A stretch of 64,000 bases of DNA. Source: Adiantum capillus-veneris. Lineage: Eukaryota > Streptophyta > Polypodiopsida > Polypodiales > Pteridaceae. Positions 33,241 through 42,230 of the stretch are shown here, one piece after another (within the stretch, counting starts at the first letter, position 1; the number at the start of each line of letters is the position of its first letter). A program made the translations under genes and the position numbers. The notes beneath the pieces were generated by a model. That model made no database searches, had not been told where the DNA came from, and was given only the letters and a program-made list of their open reading frames with translations. The DNA lies in NCBI GenBank assembly GCA_014529385.2, contig CM043970.1, positions 61,571,523 through 61,635,522 of the forward strand, read 5' to 3'.

Positions 33241-35470
33241 TCACTGTAATCGTCCCCCACCCTGAAGCTCAAAGAACAGGGCTGGGACAGTCTCTGAACA
33301 AGCCCTGACTGAGATGAGAACCTCCAGTCGTGTGAAGGCTCCCATCCATCGGGGTGCTACTGGCTCGAGAGGCGTGAGCCACTCAGCTGGAACTGACTCT
33401 GAGATGTCCTGATACATGCTCTGAACCCCTCTAATGCCCTGTAGCTGGACACCCTGCACCTCCTCTGACAAACCTGTGAACTCTAGCCAGTCACCTAGAG
33501 AGCGCGCTGGACCTGCTGCCATGGGACCCCATGACACATGAGGCTTACTCCCAACCAGGTGGCCTCTCTGAGTGCTAACCATGGGGTTCCAGACGAGGGG
33601 CTGTCGTAGGCGCTCCTCCGTGCATGTCGGTTGTCTCTGCTCTAGGCCACGCCGTAAGAGCTCCCAAGAGCGAAGCAAACTCACAGCGCATCGGTCCTCC
33701 AATCTCCTGCTCAAACCAACTCGGCGCAACTCTGTAAAGATCCATCTGGTCGAAGGTTGCCAAGGGCCTCCTGACTGAGGCACCCTGGCACGAAGCCTCT
33801 GCAGCAAGAACTCTTTCCAGGGCTCCTCGCCTGGAAGAAGTCCTCTGACGACGAGCTTCCCAAGAAGGGCTCTGCTCTGCTGTGCTGGATCAATGATCCC
33901 AAGCCCTCCCTGAGAACAAGGAAGTGTGATGACCGACCAAGCCACCTTGGCTCGGGCAACCTGAGTGTCGCGACCTGACCAAAGGAAGTTCCTGATCAGC
34001 CTCTCTACCTGGCTGATACAAGAACTCGAGAAGATCCAGCAAGAAGTGATGTACCACATAGTTGCCAACAACACCTGGTTGGCAACTACTACTCTACCAG
34101 CCAGCGAAAGTCGTGCTGAGCTCCAGTGGAACAGCTTTCTCCTGATGGACAGGAGAAGAGGAGCAATCTGCTGCTCGGGGGACAAATCCAAACCAACATG
34201 ACAACCCAAGTATCGAACTGCAGTCCCTGGGGGAATCCACCTGAAACCCTCTCCTGGCATCCACTCTGGCGCAGGAGCACTGCCAACCGAGAAAGCCACT
34301 GTCTTTCTCCAGTTGATCAATGCGCCCGATGCACAGCAGAAGGTCTCAAGAGCCTGCCCACACCTGTGTAAATTGGCCTCCTGGCCCTCTAAGTACAAGG
34401 CTGAGTCGTCGGCAAACTCAGCGTCCAGAAGCTCATCTCCCCGTATCGGGAGTGCTAAGCCCCTCAAACCAACCTGCTGTGACACCAAAAATCTGCTCAT
34501 CGCCTCCGCATAGAACAGAAAGAGAAAGGGGGCAAGAGGACAACCCTGTCTGACCGATCGTGTGAGCATGAAGCGCTCTCCTCTACCTCCTGCCAAAAGC
34601 ACCTGACTGTGAGCCTGTCTGTACAAAGCCGACACCCCTCTGATCCAAGCATCTGAAAAGCCCATCCTGCGAAGCATGCCCTCTAGAAAGTCCCAGTCAA
34701 CTCTGTCATATGCCTTCTCAAAATCGAGAAGAAGAATCACAAGGTCCTCCCCACGGAGACGTGCCAGGGCAGAAGCCTCCCAGAAAGTGAAGATGTTGTC
34801 AAGGATACTGCGTTCCTTGACAAAACCTGTCTGAGTCCCATGTATAAGGCTCTCCAAAAGTGGCTGAATCCTCAAACTCAGAGCCTTGGCAAGAATTTTG
34901 TAGGCTGAGTTGAGGATGGTGATGGGGCGCCACTGTCGAATCTCATCCAAGGAGCCACCCTCCTTTGGAATGAGGTAAATCAGGCCCTCACTCATGCTAT
35001 CCGGCATCACTCCTGTGTGCAGAATGTACTGAAAGGCACTACAAAGATCTGGGCCAAGCAAGTCCCAGTACTCCAAGAAGAAACTGGGAGTCAGCCCATC
35101 CTCACCTGGACAACTACCACGAGGAAGGACCCTAAGAGCCGTGTGCAGCTCCTCAAGCTGAAGAGGTATCTCCAGCCTCTGGCGCATCTCCTCAGTCACA
35201 AGACAAGGCATCTGCACCCAAACCTGCTCCCTGCATGCATCCTGTCTCTCTGACTGGGGCTCAGCCGTCAGTAGCTCACGGTAAAAGTCAGTAGCAACTG
35301 CACGCATATCCTCAGGCTCACAAGCAACTGACCCATCGGGTCTCCTCAGCTGAGTGACCTTGGCATGCGAGTGCCGAGGTCCTACTGTCTCAAAAAACGC
35401 ACCTGTCACTCTGTCACCTACCTGAGTCCACTAAGATGCCTGTCGGTGAAAGGCAAACTCATGGCGCCTC
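33241..35470 (-). pseudogene. LINE ORF2 reverse transcriptase domain
   Basis: The open frame runs 35409 to a TGA at 33241-33243. Upstream of 35409 the same protein is recognisable (RRHEFAFHRQAS) but a TAG at about 35431-35433 interrupts it before WTQVGDRVTGAFFE. RT motifs are LIPKEGGSLDEIRQWRPITI, FEKAYDRVDWDFL, RQGCPLAPFLF, and the catalytic AEFADDSALYLEG near 34400. A thumb region with LSLAGRVVVANQVL and FLWSG follows. The family uses this enzyme to copy LINE RNA onto nicked DNA. Confidence 0.9.
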
Positions 35471-35488
35471 TCCTCTGTGCAAACAAGC

Positions 35489-36556
35489 TCATGTCGAGCC
35501 TGCTGTAACTGCTCCTCCAACCATGGACTGTCTGGATGCTGCTCCTACATCCTCTGTAGTGAAGCAATGCCTCGTCTGAGACGCTGCTCCTCCTCTTCTC
35601 GCTGCGGCCCGTCGAGCCAAAGACTCCTGGAGAAAAAAGTGGCTAAGCTGAGCTAGGCCTAAGGCCACTCTGTCTGCCGCTAGAGCCTGGCTGTCCATGC
35701 CCTTTGTCCAAAGAGCCTCTACCCTCTCTCTGAGTGCTGTGTCCAACAAGACCCGCTCTGGGATGCGAAGCATCGTGCTCCCACTCCTCTGCCTGTCTGC
35801 CACTGTGAGGATCACTGGTGCATGGTCCGAGAAGGATGTCCCTGCCAGGATGCCCACTGATCCCCCCAAGTCACTGAAGTGGTCACTAGTGTAGAAGCGA
35901 TTTATCCGCGATAGATTCACTCCTCCCACTCTGCGGTCTGATCTAGAGAAGGCAAGACTCTCTGGAGGCCTCACAAAGCCAGAATGATGCCATGTATCCG
36001 AGACCCTCAAGGTCATACACAACCTCTCCCAAGCTGCTAACTCGACTCCATGCACAGTAGCATGGCTGCCTCCGATCCTGTCAGAAGGGTCCTCCAACAT
36101 GTTGAAGTCCCCTCCTACACACCAATGGTCAACCTGTGGCAAAGACTCAACAATCTGTGACCAAAACTCTGCACGAGCACTCGCCACATTGGGCGCATAG
36201 ATGTTCAGGAAGCCCACAAGGCCACCCTGAACCTGCAAAGTAATCCACTGAGCCTTGCCTGGCACAATAATCCCTCTGCCCACAATGGCCTGCTGCAATG
36301 AGTCCGCAATAGTCATACATACCCCACCCTGGATGCCTCCAGGTCCAAAAGCAGCTGACCAAAAGGAATCATAACGTCCACGCAAAATCTGACCACAGCG
36401 CCGGATGCGGCTCTCAGACAAATGGTGCTCCCGGAGCATAAGGAGATCAATCTCTCCTAACACAAGGCAACGCTGAAGCTCCTGCCGCAATCGGCCCCAC
36501 TGTCGCTGAAACTGGGGCCCACCTAATCCCTGCACGTTCCATGAGACGATCCTCAT
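35489..36556 (-). pseudogene. LINE ORF2 endonuclease domain
   Basis: The ATG at 36554-36556 starts MRIVSWNVQGLGGPQFQ, the typical N-terminus of AP-type LINE endonucleases. Further motifs in order are LREHHLSESRI (the Glu box), NIYAPN near 115, GGDFNMLEDPSDR near 155, and a C-terminal SDHAPVIL box. This domain nicks the target DNA for target-primed reverse transcription. Near 35600 the frame shifts by one base: the homologous continuation (a Glu/Arg-rich REEEEQRLRRG helix) runs in another phase with a TAG near 35550. The domain itself looks complete. Confidence 0.88.
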
Positions 36557-37197
36557 GGGGAGCGAGAGAGAATAGATGCTGCAGCAGCAGAAGGACGGGC
36601 TATCTTCGAGGCAGGCTTGGATGGGGAGTAATCCGCATCCGAGCGTCCTCTAGATAGGCAAGCCTGTAGTGAGTGCCTGGCCCAAGCCCAAGCAGAGCGA
36701 GCCGAGCGTAAAGCAACCTCCTCTGTCCAGGAGTCCTCATGTATGTATACATAGCAAGGCAAACACTGTGTATCAGCAAAAAAGTACACCACAATGTGCC
36801 TACATCCTGCTGAGTCTGGGGGTGTCACCGCAAACTTGGCCAGTGGCCACAAAGTCTGTAGCAAATCTGTAACTCCAAGTTCTCCCATGTGGTGAGAGAA
36901 CTCCAGAACCTGTGTATGCAACCATCCCACCACTGAGTCGAGGGACCACTCTGTCTCGATCCTACCGCAGAGAGGAAAGGAGAAACCAACTGCTGAGTCC
37001 AAGGCCTCTGTCCCCCTAGCGGCGAGGAACAAAGCGTGGACCCTGAAGCAGGCTGCCTCGTGGTCTACTGCGGAATCGCCGAGAAAGCGAGTGAATCCGT
37101 AATCGAAGAAGTCCCAGTGGCGTCGGAGGTCAATGCTCGTCAGACCACGAGGGATAGCTGCAAGGGAAGATGTCTGAATCTGCAAAGGGGGCCGCAA
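36553..37197 (-). CDS. LINE upstream ORF / ORF1 C-terminal part overlapping ORF2
   Basis: An open frame of 214 codons (from about RPPLQIQTSSLAAIPRGLTS). It has no family I can name, with a Trp-rich middle (LRRHWDFFDYGFTRFLGD) and a Ser/Ala/Lys tail. Its TGA stop (36553-36555) overlaps the ATG of the endonuclease ORF (36554-36556) as ATGA. It may be the C-terminal half of ORF1 separated by a frameshift in the Pro-rich zone (37218-37725), or a separate protein. The start codon is uncertain. Confidence 0.55.
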   Translation of the reverse strand: MRPPLQIQTSSLAAIPRGLTSIDLRRHWDFFDYGFTRFLGDSAVDHEAACFRVHALFLAARGTEALDSAVGFSFPLCGRIETEWSLDSVVGWLHTQVLEFSHHMGELGVTDLLQTLWPLAKFAVTPPDSAGCRHIVVYFFADTQCLPCYVYIHEDSWTEEVALRSARSAWAWARHSLQACLSRGRSDADYSPSKPASKIARPSAAAASILSRSP

Positions 37198-37725
37198 GAA
37201 GGGCTGACCCTTACTCGCTAGGCGACTCGTGGCAAAAGCGCTGCCAAGAGATCTCCTAGCCGCCGGCGAGGGACCAGTCTCCTGAGTCGACTGTGGTACT
37301 GAAGCAGGAGGAGGGGGAGAAGGAGCTTTGGGGGGGGGGGGGGGGATGGAGGAGAAGAGAAGCGGGGCGAGACGACAGAGACAGGGGGGCGAGGTGGGGA
37401 GTGGGCGGGAGCAAAGGGCGGGGGAGGGGATGAGGAGGAAGAGGGGAAATCTGAAGGTGGAGGGGCTGGCGAGGGTGAAACGGAAGAGAAGGCTGGCGTA
37501 GGAGGCTCCTCCTGCTCAAGAGGACCAAAGCGGTTCCCCGTGGGAACCCACTGCTGCTGAGTAGGCACCTGAGGGCCACTCTGAGTGCCAGGCTGTCGCT
37601 GTGGCCCCTGGCGTCGACGGCCATGGGCCTGCTGCCACCCCTCCTCTGCAAGAGCCCCAGGCTCGGAGGGTGGCTCTGAATCTGTGCGTTGTCGCTGGCT
37701 GAGGCTGCGGCCCAGCCTTGGCAGG

Positions 37726-38466
37726 CTAGGGCTGAGGCTGAGGTGCAGGTCGTGGTCTCCTCCGTGGACAGGCCTTCGCTAGGTGGCCCATCTGTCTGCA
37801 AATGAAGCACTGGTTCGGGAGACCCGAGTACTCCACACTCTGCCTAAACCAACCCCCACTCACCCGAGGCAAAAGGATGACCTTCGGGAGCGTGTGGGTA
37901 TCTCTGACCAAAACTCGAACTGAAGGGATGCCGGCCGCCTTGGCAGCTACTGATGCTGCTGTACGAGGTGTCTCCAAAACAGTCCCGATGGCGGAGCCAA
38001 TCTTGGAGAGCAGTGGAAGGTACTCCCTCCGTAAACCCGAAAAGCAGACTGAGATGGGGATGTCTGCCTCCTCTACGAGCACATCCGATGTCGGGTCAAA
38101 ACCGTGTCGCCACTGTCGAAAGTGGGCGCGTGATGCTCGGATAGCCAGTGGACTCATAGCTATGACCTTGGAGGCCATCTCGGAAGTCTCGAACTCGATC
38201 TGGTAGTACCTCCATCCAAGGATCTGGACATCCAAAATCTTGCCCACCTCTGCGAGAAGGCGGGCCTGGAGAAGGTCACGCAGCTCTCCTCTACTGGGTC
38301 GGGTGCCGAGAATCTTGCAAATGACCGAGGTCGCCTGCAGACGCTCTACCTCATCGGCTAGGCTCGCTTGCTCTGTCGGTGAGAGAGCAAGTCGAATGGT
38401 GGGCTCAGCGGTGTCGGGCGAGGGGGCTTCGGAGGAGTCCCTCTGAGATGGAGCATGAGCCTCCAT
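37726..38466 (-). CDS. LINE ORF1 protein, DUF4283-like with CCHC knuckle
   Basis: 246 codons from the ATG at 38464-38466 (MEAHAPSQRDSSEAP). Residues about 30-165 fit the DUF4283 nucleic-acid-binding region of plant L1 ORF1 (LQATSVICKILGTRPSRGEL, YYQIEFETSEMASKVIA, GWRYYQ). A tract with LPRVSGGWFRQSVEYSGLP leads to the knuckle CFICRQMGHLAKAC near 217-230 and a Pro/Arg tail. The protein would coat LINE RNA. A Pro/Ser-rich stretch continues in other frames to 37218, with a 16-bp poly-C/G run near 37330, so a frameshift may have truncated a longer ORF1. Confidence 0.8.
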   Translation of the reverse strand: MEAHAPSQRDSSEAPSPDTAEPTIRLALSPTEQASLADEVERLQATSVICKILGTRPSRGELRDLLQARLLAEVGKILDVQILGWRYYQIEFETSEMASKVIAMSPLAIRASRAHFRQWRHGFDPTSDVLVEEADIPISVCFSGLRREYLPLLSKIGSAIGTVLETPRTAASVAAKAAGIPSVRVLVRDTHTLPKVILLPRVSGGWFRQSVEYSGLPNQCFICRQMGHLAKACPRRRPRPAPQPQP

Positions 38467-38858
38467 TAGTGTCTGCTGCTCTAAAGGAGAAGGGCGGACG
38501 AGAAGGCCAACGCTTGAGAGCTCGGCAAGGAGAAACCAACTGAGAATCCACTGCCAGGCAATTCAAACGAGGCCTCAGGAGGAGGGGGGGGGGGGGGGGG
38601 GGGGGGCGTGGGGATAAGGGGCTGGAGTGGCGAGGCAGCGGGCAGCGAACAACAGGGGGGGCAGCGGGCGGGGCTGCACTCTGGCTGGGCTGCGCGCAGG
38701 CTGGGTGTAAGCTCAGCAGCGCGCGTGGACAGACAGCGCGCAGGCAGGGGCAGCGCGCAACAGGGGCAGCTCGAGGGCGAGGGCGAAGGGGGCAACAGGG
38801 GGAGCAAGAGCAGGCGGGGGGGGGGAGGGGAACGCGCAGGAGCAACAGCGAGCCGGAT
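38467..38858 (-). promoter_or_regulatory. LINE 5' untranslated region
   Basis: A GC-rich 390 bp between the left end of ORF1 and the right target duplication. It contains a run of about 22 G (38585-38606) and further G-rich blocks. Full-length plant LINEs carry their promoter here. Plus-strand frames across it (from 38608) are only read-through from E7. Confidence 0.5.
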
Positions 38859-39480
38859 AACTCCTATACAAGAGTTGACGCAGTTGTTTATGGAAAGGAA
38901 GTTAGAACGCCAAGAAAGAGAAGCAGAAAGAAAGGCCTACGAAGAAGAAATGGCAACCATAGATCGTGACTATGAAGAAGAAGTGGCAACCATAGAGCGT
39001 CAGTACGACTTGGAAGAAAAAGAAAGTCAAGCAAGATTTGATCGCGAGACCAAAGCAAGAATGCAAGAGATGTTGCGACTCTTTTCTCAAGTTCAGGCAC
39101 AGATGCAAGAGATTCGGGAAAAGGAGACTCTCTCAATCTCTTCTTCTCCCAAGCATGACACACAGGATTTGCATGATTATGAGAAGCATGATGATTTGAT
39201 TCATGATGATAAGCATGATGATTTGAATGACAATGATACGCATGATGATTTGAATGATAATGATGAGCATGATGATTTGGATGTTCATGATAAGCATGAT
39301 GATTTGGATGATCAAGATGTGATTTCTCACAAGCAGGATGATTTGCATGAAGATGATGTGATTGTTCACAAGGATGATGAGTTAGTTGATGCTTTTTCTA
39401 GCGAAGCTAACCTACACACACATTGTTTGAATGTTTCATTCGTGATCGTTTCCTGTAGTTTAGTCAACATCGTTATGTGA
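38859..39480 (+). pseudogene. E7 ORF1, 3' part: coiled coil plus Asp/His-rich repeats
   Basis: In frame from the right target duplication, this encodes a highly charged helical segment of about 90 residues (LFMERKLERQEREAERKAYE and then EEEMATIDRDYEEEVATIE). It is followed by QSQVQ-type helix and a repeat tract of about 75 residues built on HDDL(N/D) units (HDDLNDNDTHDDLND). The tail is hydrophobic and ends at a TGA at 39478. No zinc knuckle or retroviral domain is seen. By position it is a gag-like or accessory protein of E7, but the function is unknown to me. The frame is open apart from the LINE insertion. Confidence 0.6.
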
Positions 39481-40124
39481 TCCCTTTTCCTAGGCATGAC
39501 ATATTGTATGTTGAGCACGTTTCACTAATGAATGAGCACGAATGTATGCGGATTTTTCATGAAATGCTGAAAAGTATGTATATAAGGAAGTCACATTCCA
39601 TGTCTCTTCCTTGGCACGACACATTTGAAGAAAGAGCACATAAAAGTATGAGCACCAAGCATGGACATTCCCATTGTGAATTGCCACAGTTGATTGATTT
39701 AGATCATAAGAGAAAGATTCGATTGCATGTGTTTGATGAACGGGTTGTCACTCCGTCTCTATGTTCATCTACATTACATACACAGTCTTTAGCGAAGACA
39801 AAAAAAATTCCATTCACTTTACATGGAATGGGTATGTTCATGTTTTTGTGTTGGAAGTGGTTTCAGGAATTTTCAATCGTGGAGATTCTTGAAGAAGAAA
39901 GAAGCATGACTCTAGACGAAGTTGAAGCATCGAAGGAGCCACAGAAGACTTTGTGTCGCTTTCGACACAGCCCAAAGAAGAAGGCATTGCATACCTTTAT
40001 GAAGTTCAAGTACCGCACGACCCAGACATCAGAGTGGGCCGGCGAAGAGTCCCTTCCAGGATCCCTGATGCTATTGGCGATCTCCCTCGACGTCATACAG
40101 TTCAGTACCAGTACCTCACTTTGA
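39477..40124 (+). CDS. E7 ORF2, unknown protein
   Basis: An open frame of about 215 codons in the -1 phase relative to ORF1, overlapping its stop (GTG at 39477, first ATG about 17 codons later at LMNEHECMRIF). The protein is His/Met-rich with a central basic segment and 'WKWFQEFSIVEILEEE' near residue 125. I recognise no family. A third frame, 39953-40160, runs into the polypurine tract and 3' LTR. It may be the remains of an env/ORF3-like or degenerate pol tail, but nothing supports a specific call. Confidence 0.4.
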   Translation: MIPFPRHDILYVEHVSLMNEHECMRIFHEMLKSMYIRKSHSMSLPWHDTFEERAHKSMSTKHGHSHCELPQLIDLDHKRKIRLHVFDERVVTPSLCSSTLHTQSLAKTKKIPFTLHGMGMFMFLCWKWFQEFSIVEILEEERSMTLDEVEASKEPQKTLCRFRHSPKKKALHTFMKFKYRTTQTSEWAGEESLPGSLMLLAISLDVIQFSTSTSL

Positions 40125-40135
40125 AAAGGAGGGGA

Positions 40136-40948
40136 TGTCACGTGACACATCCAACCTATGTGTCCGTGGACAAGCTACAGCACGACAAGGGTTCAGTCAG
40201 TCTAGATTAGAAGTGATCTGGCACTTTTGTGAGTCTATTCGTAGACCGTGCATGCCCAGTCACTTAGTGTAGATGCATATCCTCTGGTTGCACACAACAT
40301 GATCATAAGCATTCCTATCAAAATCAGTGAGGGGAATTTTCCAGTGCATTTAGCCTATTTTACCTATTTTTGGCATTTTTCACTTATTAATTTAAGTGAC
40401 TTTCCAACAAAAGTAGGTAGGGCAATTTTGCTAAGTTTGTATATAAGCAAACTAGAGCTAGCACTATTTGGTAGAAGAGGCTACAAGAGCACATGCTCAA
40501 CAGGCACCTTCTCAGCAGAACCCCCCCAAGAGACCTAGCGTTTTTGCTCCACAACAACAGCCCATAGCGTTTTTGGACAGTAGATACAAGCCCTTAGGTC
40601 GACCTCGTCATCCCTGTCGTCATCGTCGACATAGCCTAGACTTGCATCAGTCTCATGCACACCATTTGTACCAGATTGTGCAATCATAAGTAGACCGCTC
40701 TCGCCGACGAGAGTGGGGCCTTCGGAGGAGGGTTTTACAACGTCTCTGGTGTCGTATCTCTCTTCTCTCTCTATCTCTCAGTCTCATACACTTGCACGCA
40801 CAGTGTCCATTCACTTTGTTTGTGATCATAGCATTCTCTCAATAAGAACGGAAGGCTCTACCTTCCATAAGAACAAAAGGAACCTTGAGCAGAGTTCGAA
40901 GCACTCATCTTGAGCAAAGCGCAAACATTCATTCCGTTGCACCTAACA
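40136..40948 (+). repeat. 3' LTR of E7
   Basis: 813 bp, preceded by the polypurine tract. It has the same TATATAAGC box (40440-40448). An 11-bp deletion relative to the 5' LTR accounts for the length difference. Confidence 0.88.
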
Positions 40949-41790
40949 CACTAAGACGACAGTCACATCACAGGACATTACATGACAAATCACAGAAAAA
41001 TTCATTCCAACTCTCAAACCATGACTGCCAGCAACGTATTTAGTAATAGCATGTAGATCCATTCCGGACCTCACTGATGCCCGATTACCTAATCCTTATT
41101 GCGATCATGTTTATAGAGATTTATGAGACCGAAATGCTGCAGTCGTTACATCTTTCAGTTCCTGCACTCAAACATGTCAAATGAGAGAGTATCTGCTAGG
41201 TCCTCCTCCTCCATCCATTTCGCATCTAATGCCGGGCAGTTCTTGAATTTAACCAAGAACCACCGAATCACTTTACCTTTCCACTTTCTTTCCTTGTGTG
41301 CCAAAATCTGCTCAACAACGAGTATCTCCTCGCTCTCTTCTACTTCGGGTTGCTCATCAGGCTCCCCATCAACTGGCACATCACCTTTAAAAGGTATTAA
41401 GAGATTCACATGGAATGCATTGTGAATCTTCCAAGTAAGGCAGCTTGAGTCGAACGGAGACATCATTTATCTTTTCTTTAATCTAGAAAGGGCCATAATA
41501 CCGCATGCTAAGCTTTGGAAAAAACCGCTCCTTTCCCTTTCGTTTCCTTAGCGTGCCTTCCCAAAACATAACAACACCCAATCGTCTTCCTTTAATTTCA
41601 AGTCTCGATGATGTCAATCTGCTGCCTTCTTATGTCGTTCTTGAGATTTCTCTAAAGCCTCCCGGACCTTGGCGAAAGCAGTGTCCAAGTCCCTCATGTA
41701 CTGGTCGGTTTCAAAAATCTTGTCTTTAGTGTTGAGAAAGGGTGGAACCTTCTGAGCACCTTCAATTATCTCAAATGATACCTTCCCCAA

Positions 41791-41792
<2 letters not shown>
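40949..41792 (-). pseudogene. E6 pol C-terminus, distal piece
   Basis: On the minus strand 41614-41790 encodes an integrase C-terminal linker (SFEIIEGAQKVPPFLNTKDK, then AFAKVREALEKSQERHKKAAD). 41155-41466 encodes IHNAFHVNLLIPFKGDVPV, EEILVVEQILAHKER and a chromodomain-like FLVKFKNCPALDAKWMEEED. Then 40949-41100 is 3' untranslated sequence matching E2. The element is cut off at about 41792 by a (GA)n array and repeat F2, so RT and gag are absent. Confidence 0.8.
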
Positions 41793-41824
<32 letters not shown>

Positions 41825-42230
41825 GACCTCGCATGTTGGGTCCTAACCAACCTCAAGGGCCTCCTCGCTCTGTTGGAAACGCAAGTACTTGCTTTAATTA
41901 CTTGCGCAAATGCTATACAATGGCTACATGCTAAATGTTGATGCTTCATGCAAAAACGCTAGGTTGGATCTAATGCTCACGCTGACGATCTGCAAAACGC
42001 TAGGGCTTATCTGATACTAAGGCTCAAAATGTTAATCTTGTGCAAAAACGTTGAGACTGAATATAATGCAAAACACTAGGGCTGATCAGTTGTTGTAGGT
42101 GGAAAACACTGGTACTAAACTGCTGGTGTTGAGGGTACTGACGATGATGAAGGTGTTGACGACGGAAAATGTTGGTGGGTGCTTGTACTACGAGTACTTG
42201 TTCTACTGTCTTTAAATTGAACGCCGAGTG
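41793..42230 (-). repeat. LTR-like repeat F2, copy 2 (partial)
   Basis: A (GA)n array (41793-41823) is followed by 'cgacctcgcatgttgggtcc' and 'caacctcaagggcctcctcgctctg', which match the block after the GA array in copy 1 near 5980. After that come imperfect AAAACGCTAGGGCT repeats and GGTACT motifs as in copy 1. It is joined on the left to E6 pol through the GA array, so the junction formed at the microsatellite. Confidence 0.4.

Larger units (their letters stand above)
32058..38858 (-). mobile_element. LINE (plant L1-type non-LTR retrotransposon), near full length
   Basis: A 6801-bp minus-strand insertion in E7 flanked by the perfect 18-bp target duplication AACTCCTATACAAGAGTT (32040-32057 and 38859-38876). 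The poly(A) tail appears as poly(T) at 32058-32068. It contains an ORF1 with DUF4283-like and CCHC regions, a second upstream ORF, an apurinic-type endonuclease, reverse transcriptase and a zf-RVT-like C-terminus. It is GC-rich compared with its surroundings. Point mutations (a frameshift and three stops) inactivate ORF2, yet the target duplication is perfect. Confidence 0.93.
30615..40948 (+). mobile_element. LTR retrotransposon E7 without pol (non-autonomous), hosting a LINE
   Basis: LTRs of 824 bp (30615-31438) and 813 bp (40136-40948) start TGTCACGTGACACATCC and end CACCTAACA. There is a tRNA-iMet primer site at 31440-31451 and a polypurine tract TTGAAAAGGAGGGGA at 40121-40135. The flanks CACTT (30610-30614) and CACTA (40949-40953) are a 4-of-5 target duplication, and E6 sequence continues on both sides. 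Without the nested LINE the element is about 3.5 kb, with no protease, RT or integrase. It must rely on another element, which fits a LARD-like non-autonomous type. Confidence 0.88.

Noticed and set aside
32327-35253. Many plus-strand ORFs inside the LINE
   Set aside because: They are antisense shadows of GC-rich LINE ORF2.
37256-37810. 184-codon minus-strand ORF overlapping LINE ORF1
   Set aside because: Low-complexity Pro/Leu/Ser frame shadowing ORF1 and the Pro-rich zone. It has no independent support.
38608-38858. Plus-strand ORF start in the LINE 5' region that runs into E7 ORF1
   Set aside because: The N-terminal 80 codons come from antisense GC-rich LINE DNA. The real continuation is across the target duplication to 31909-32057.
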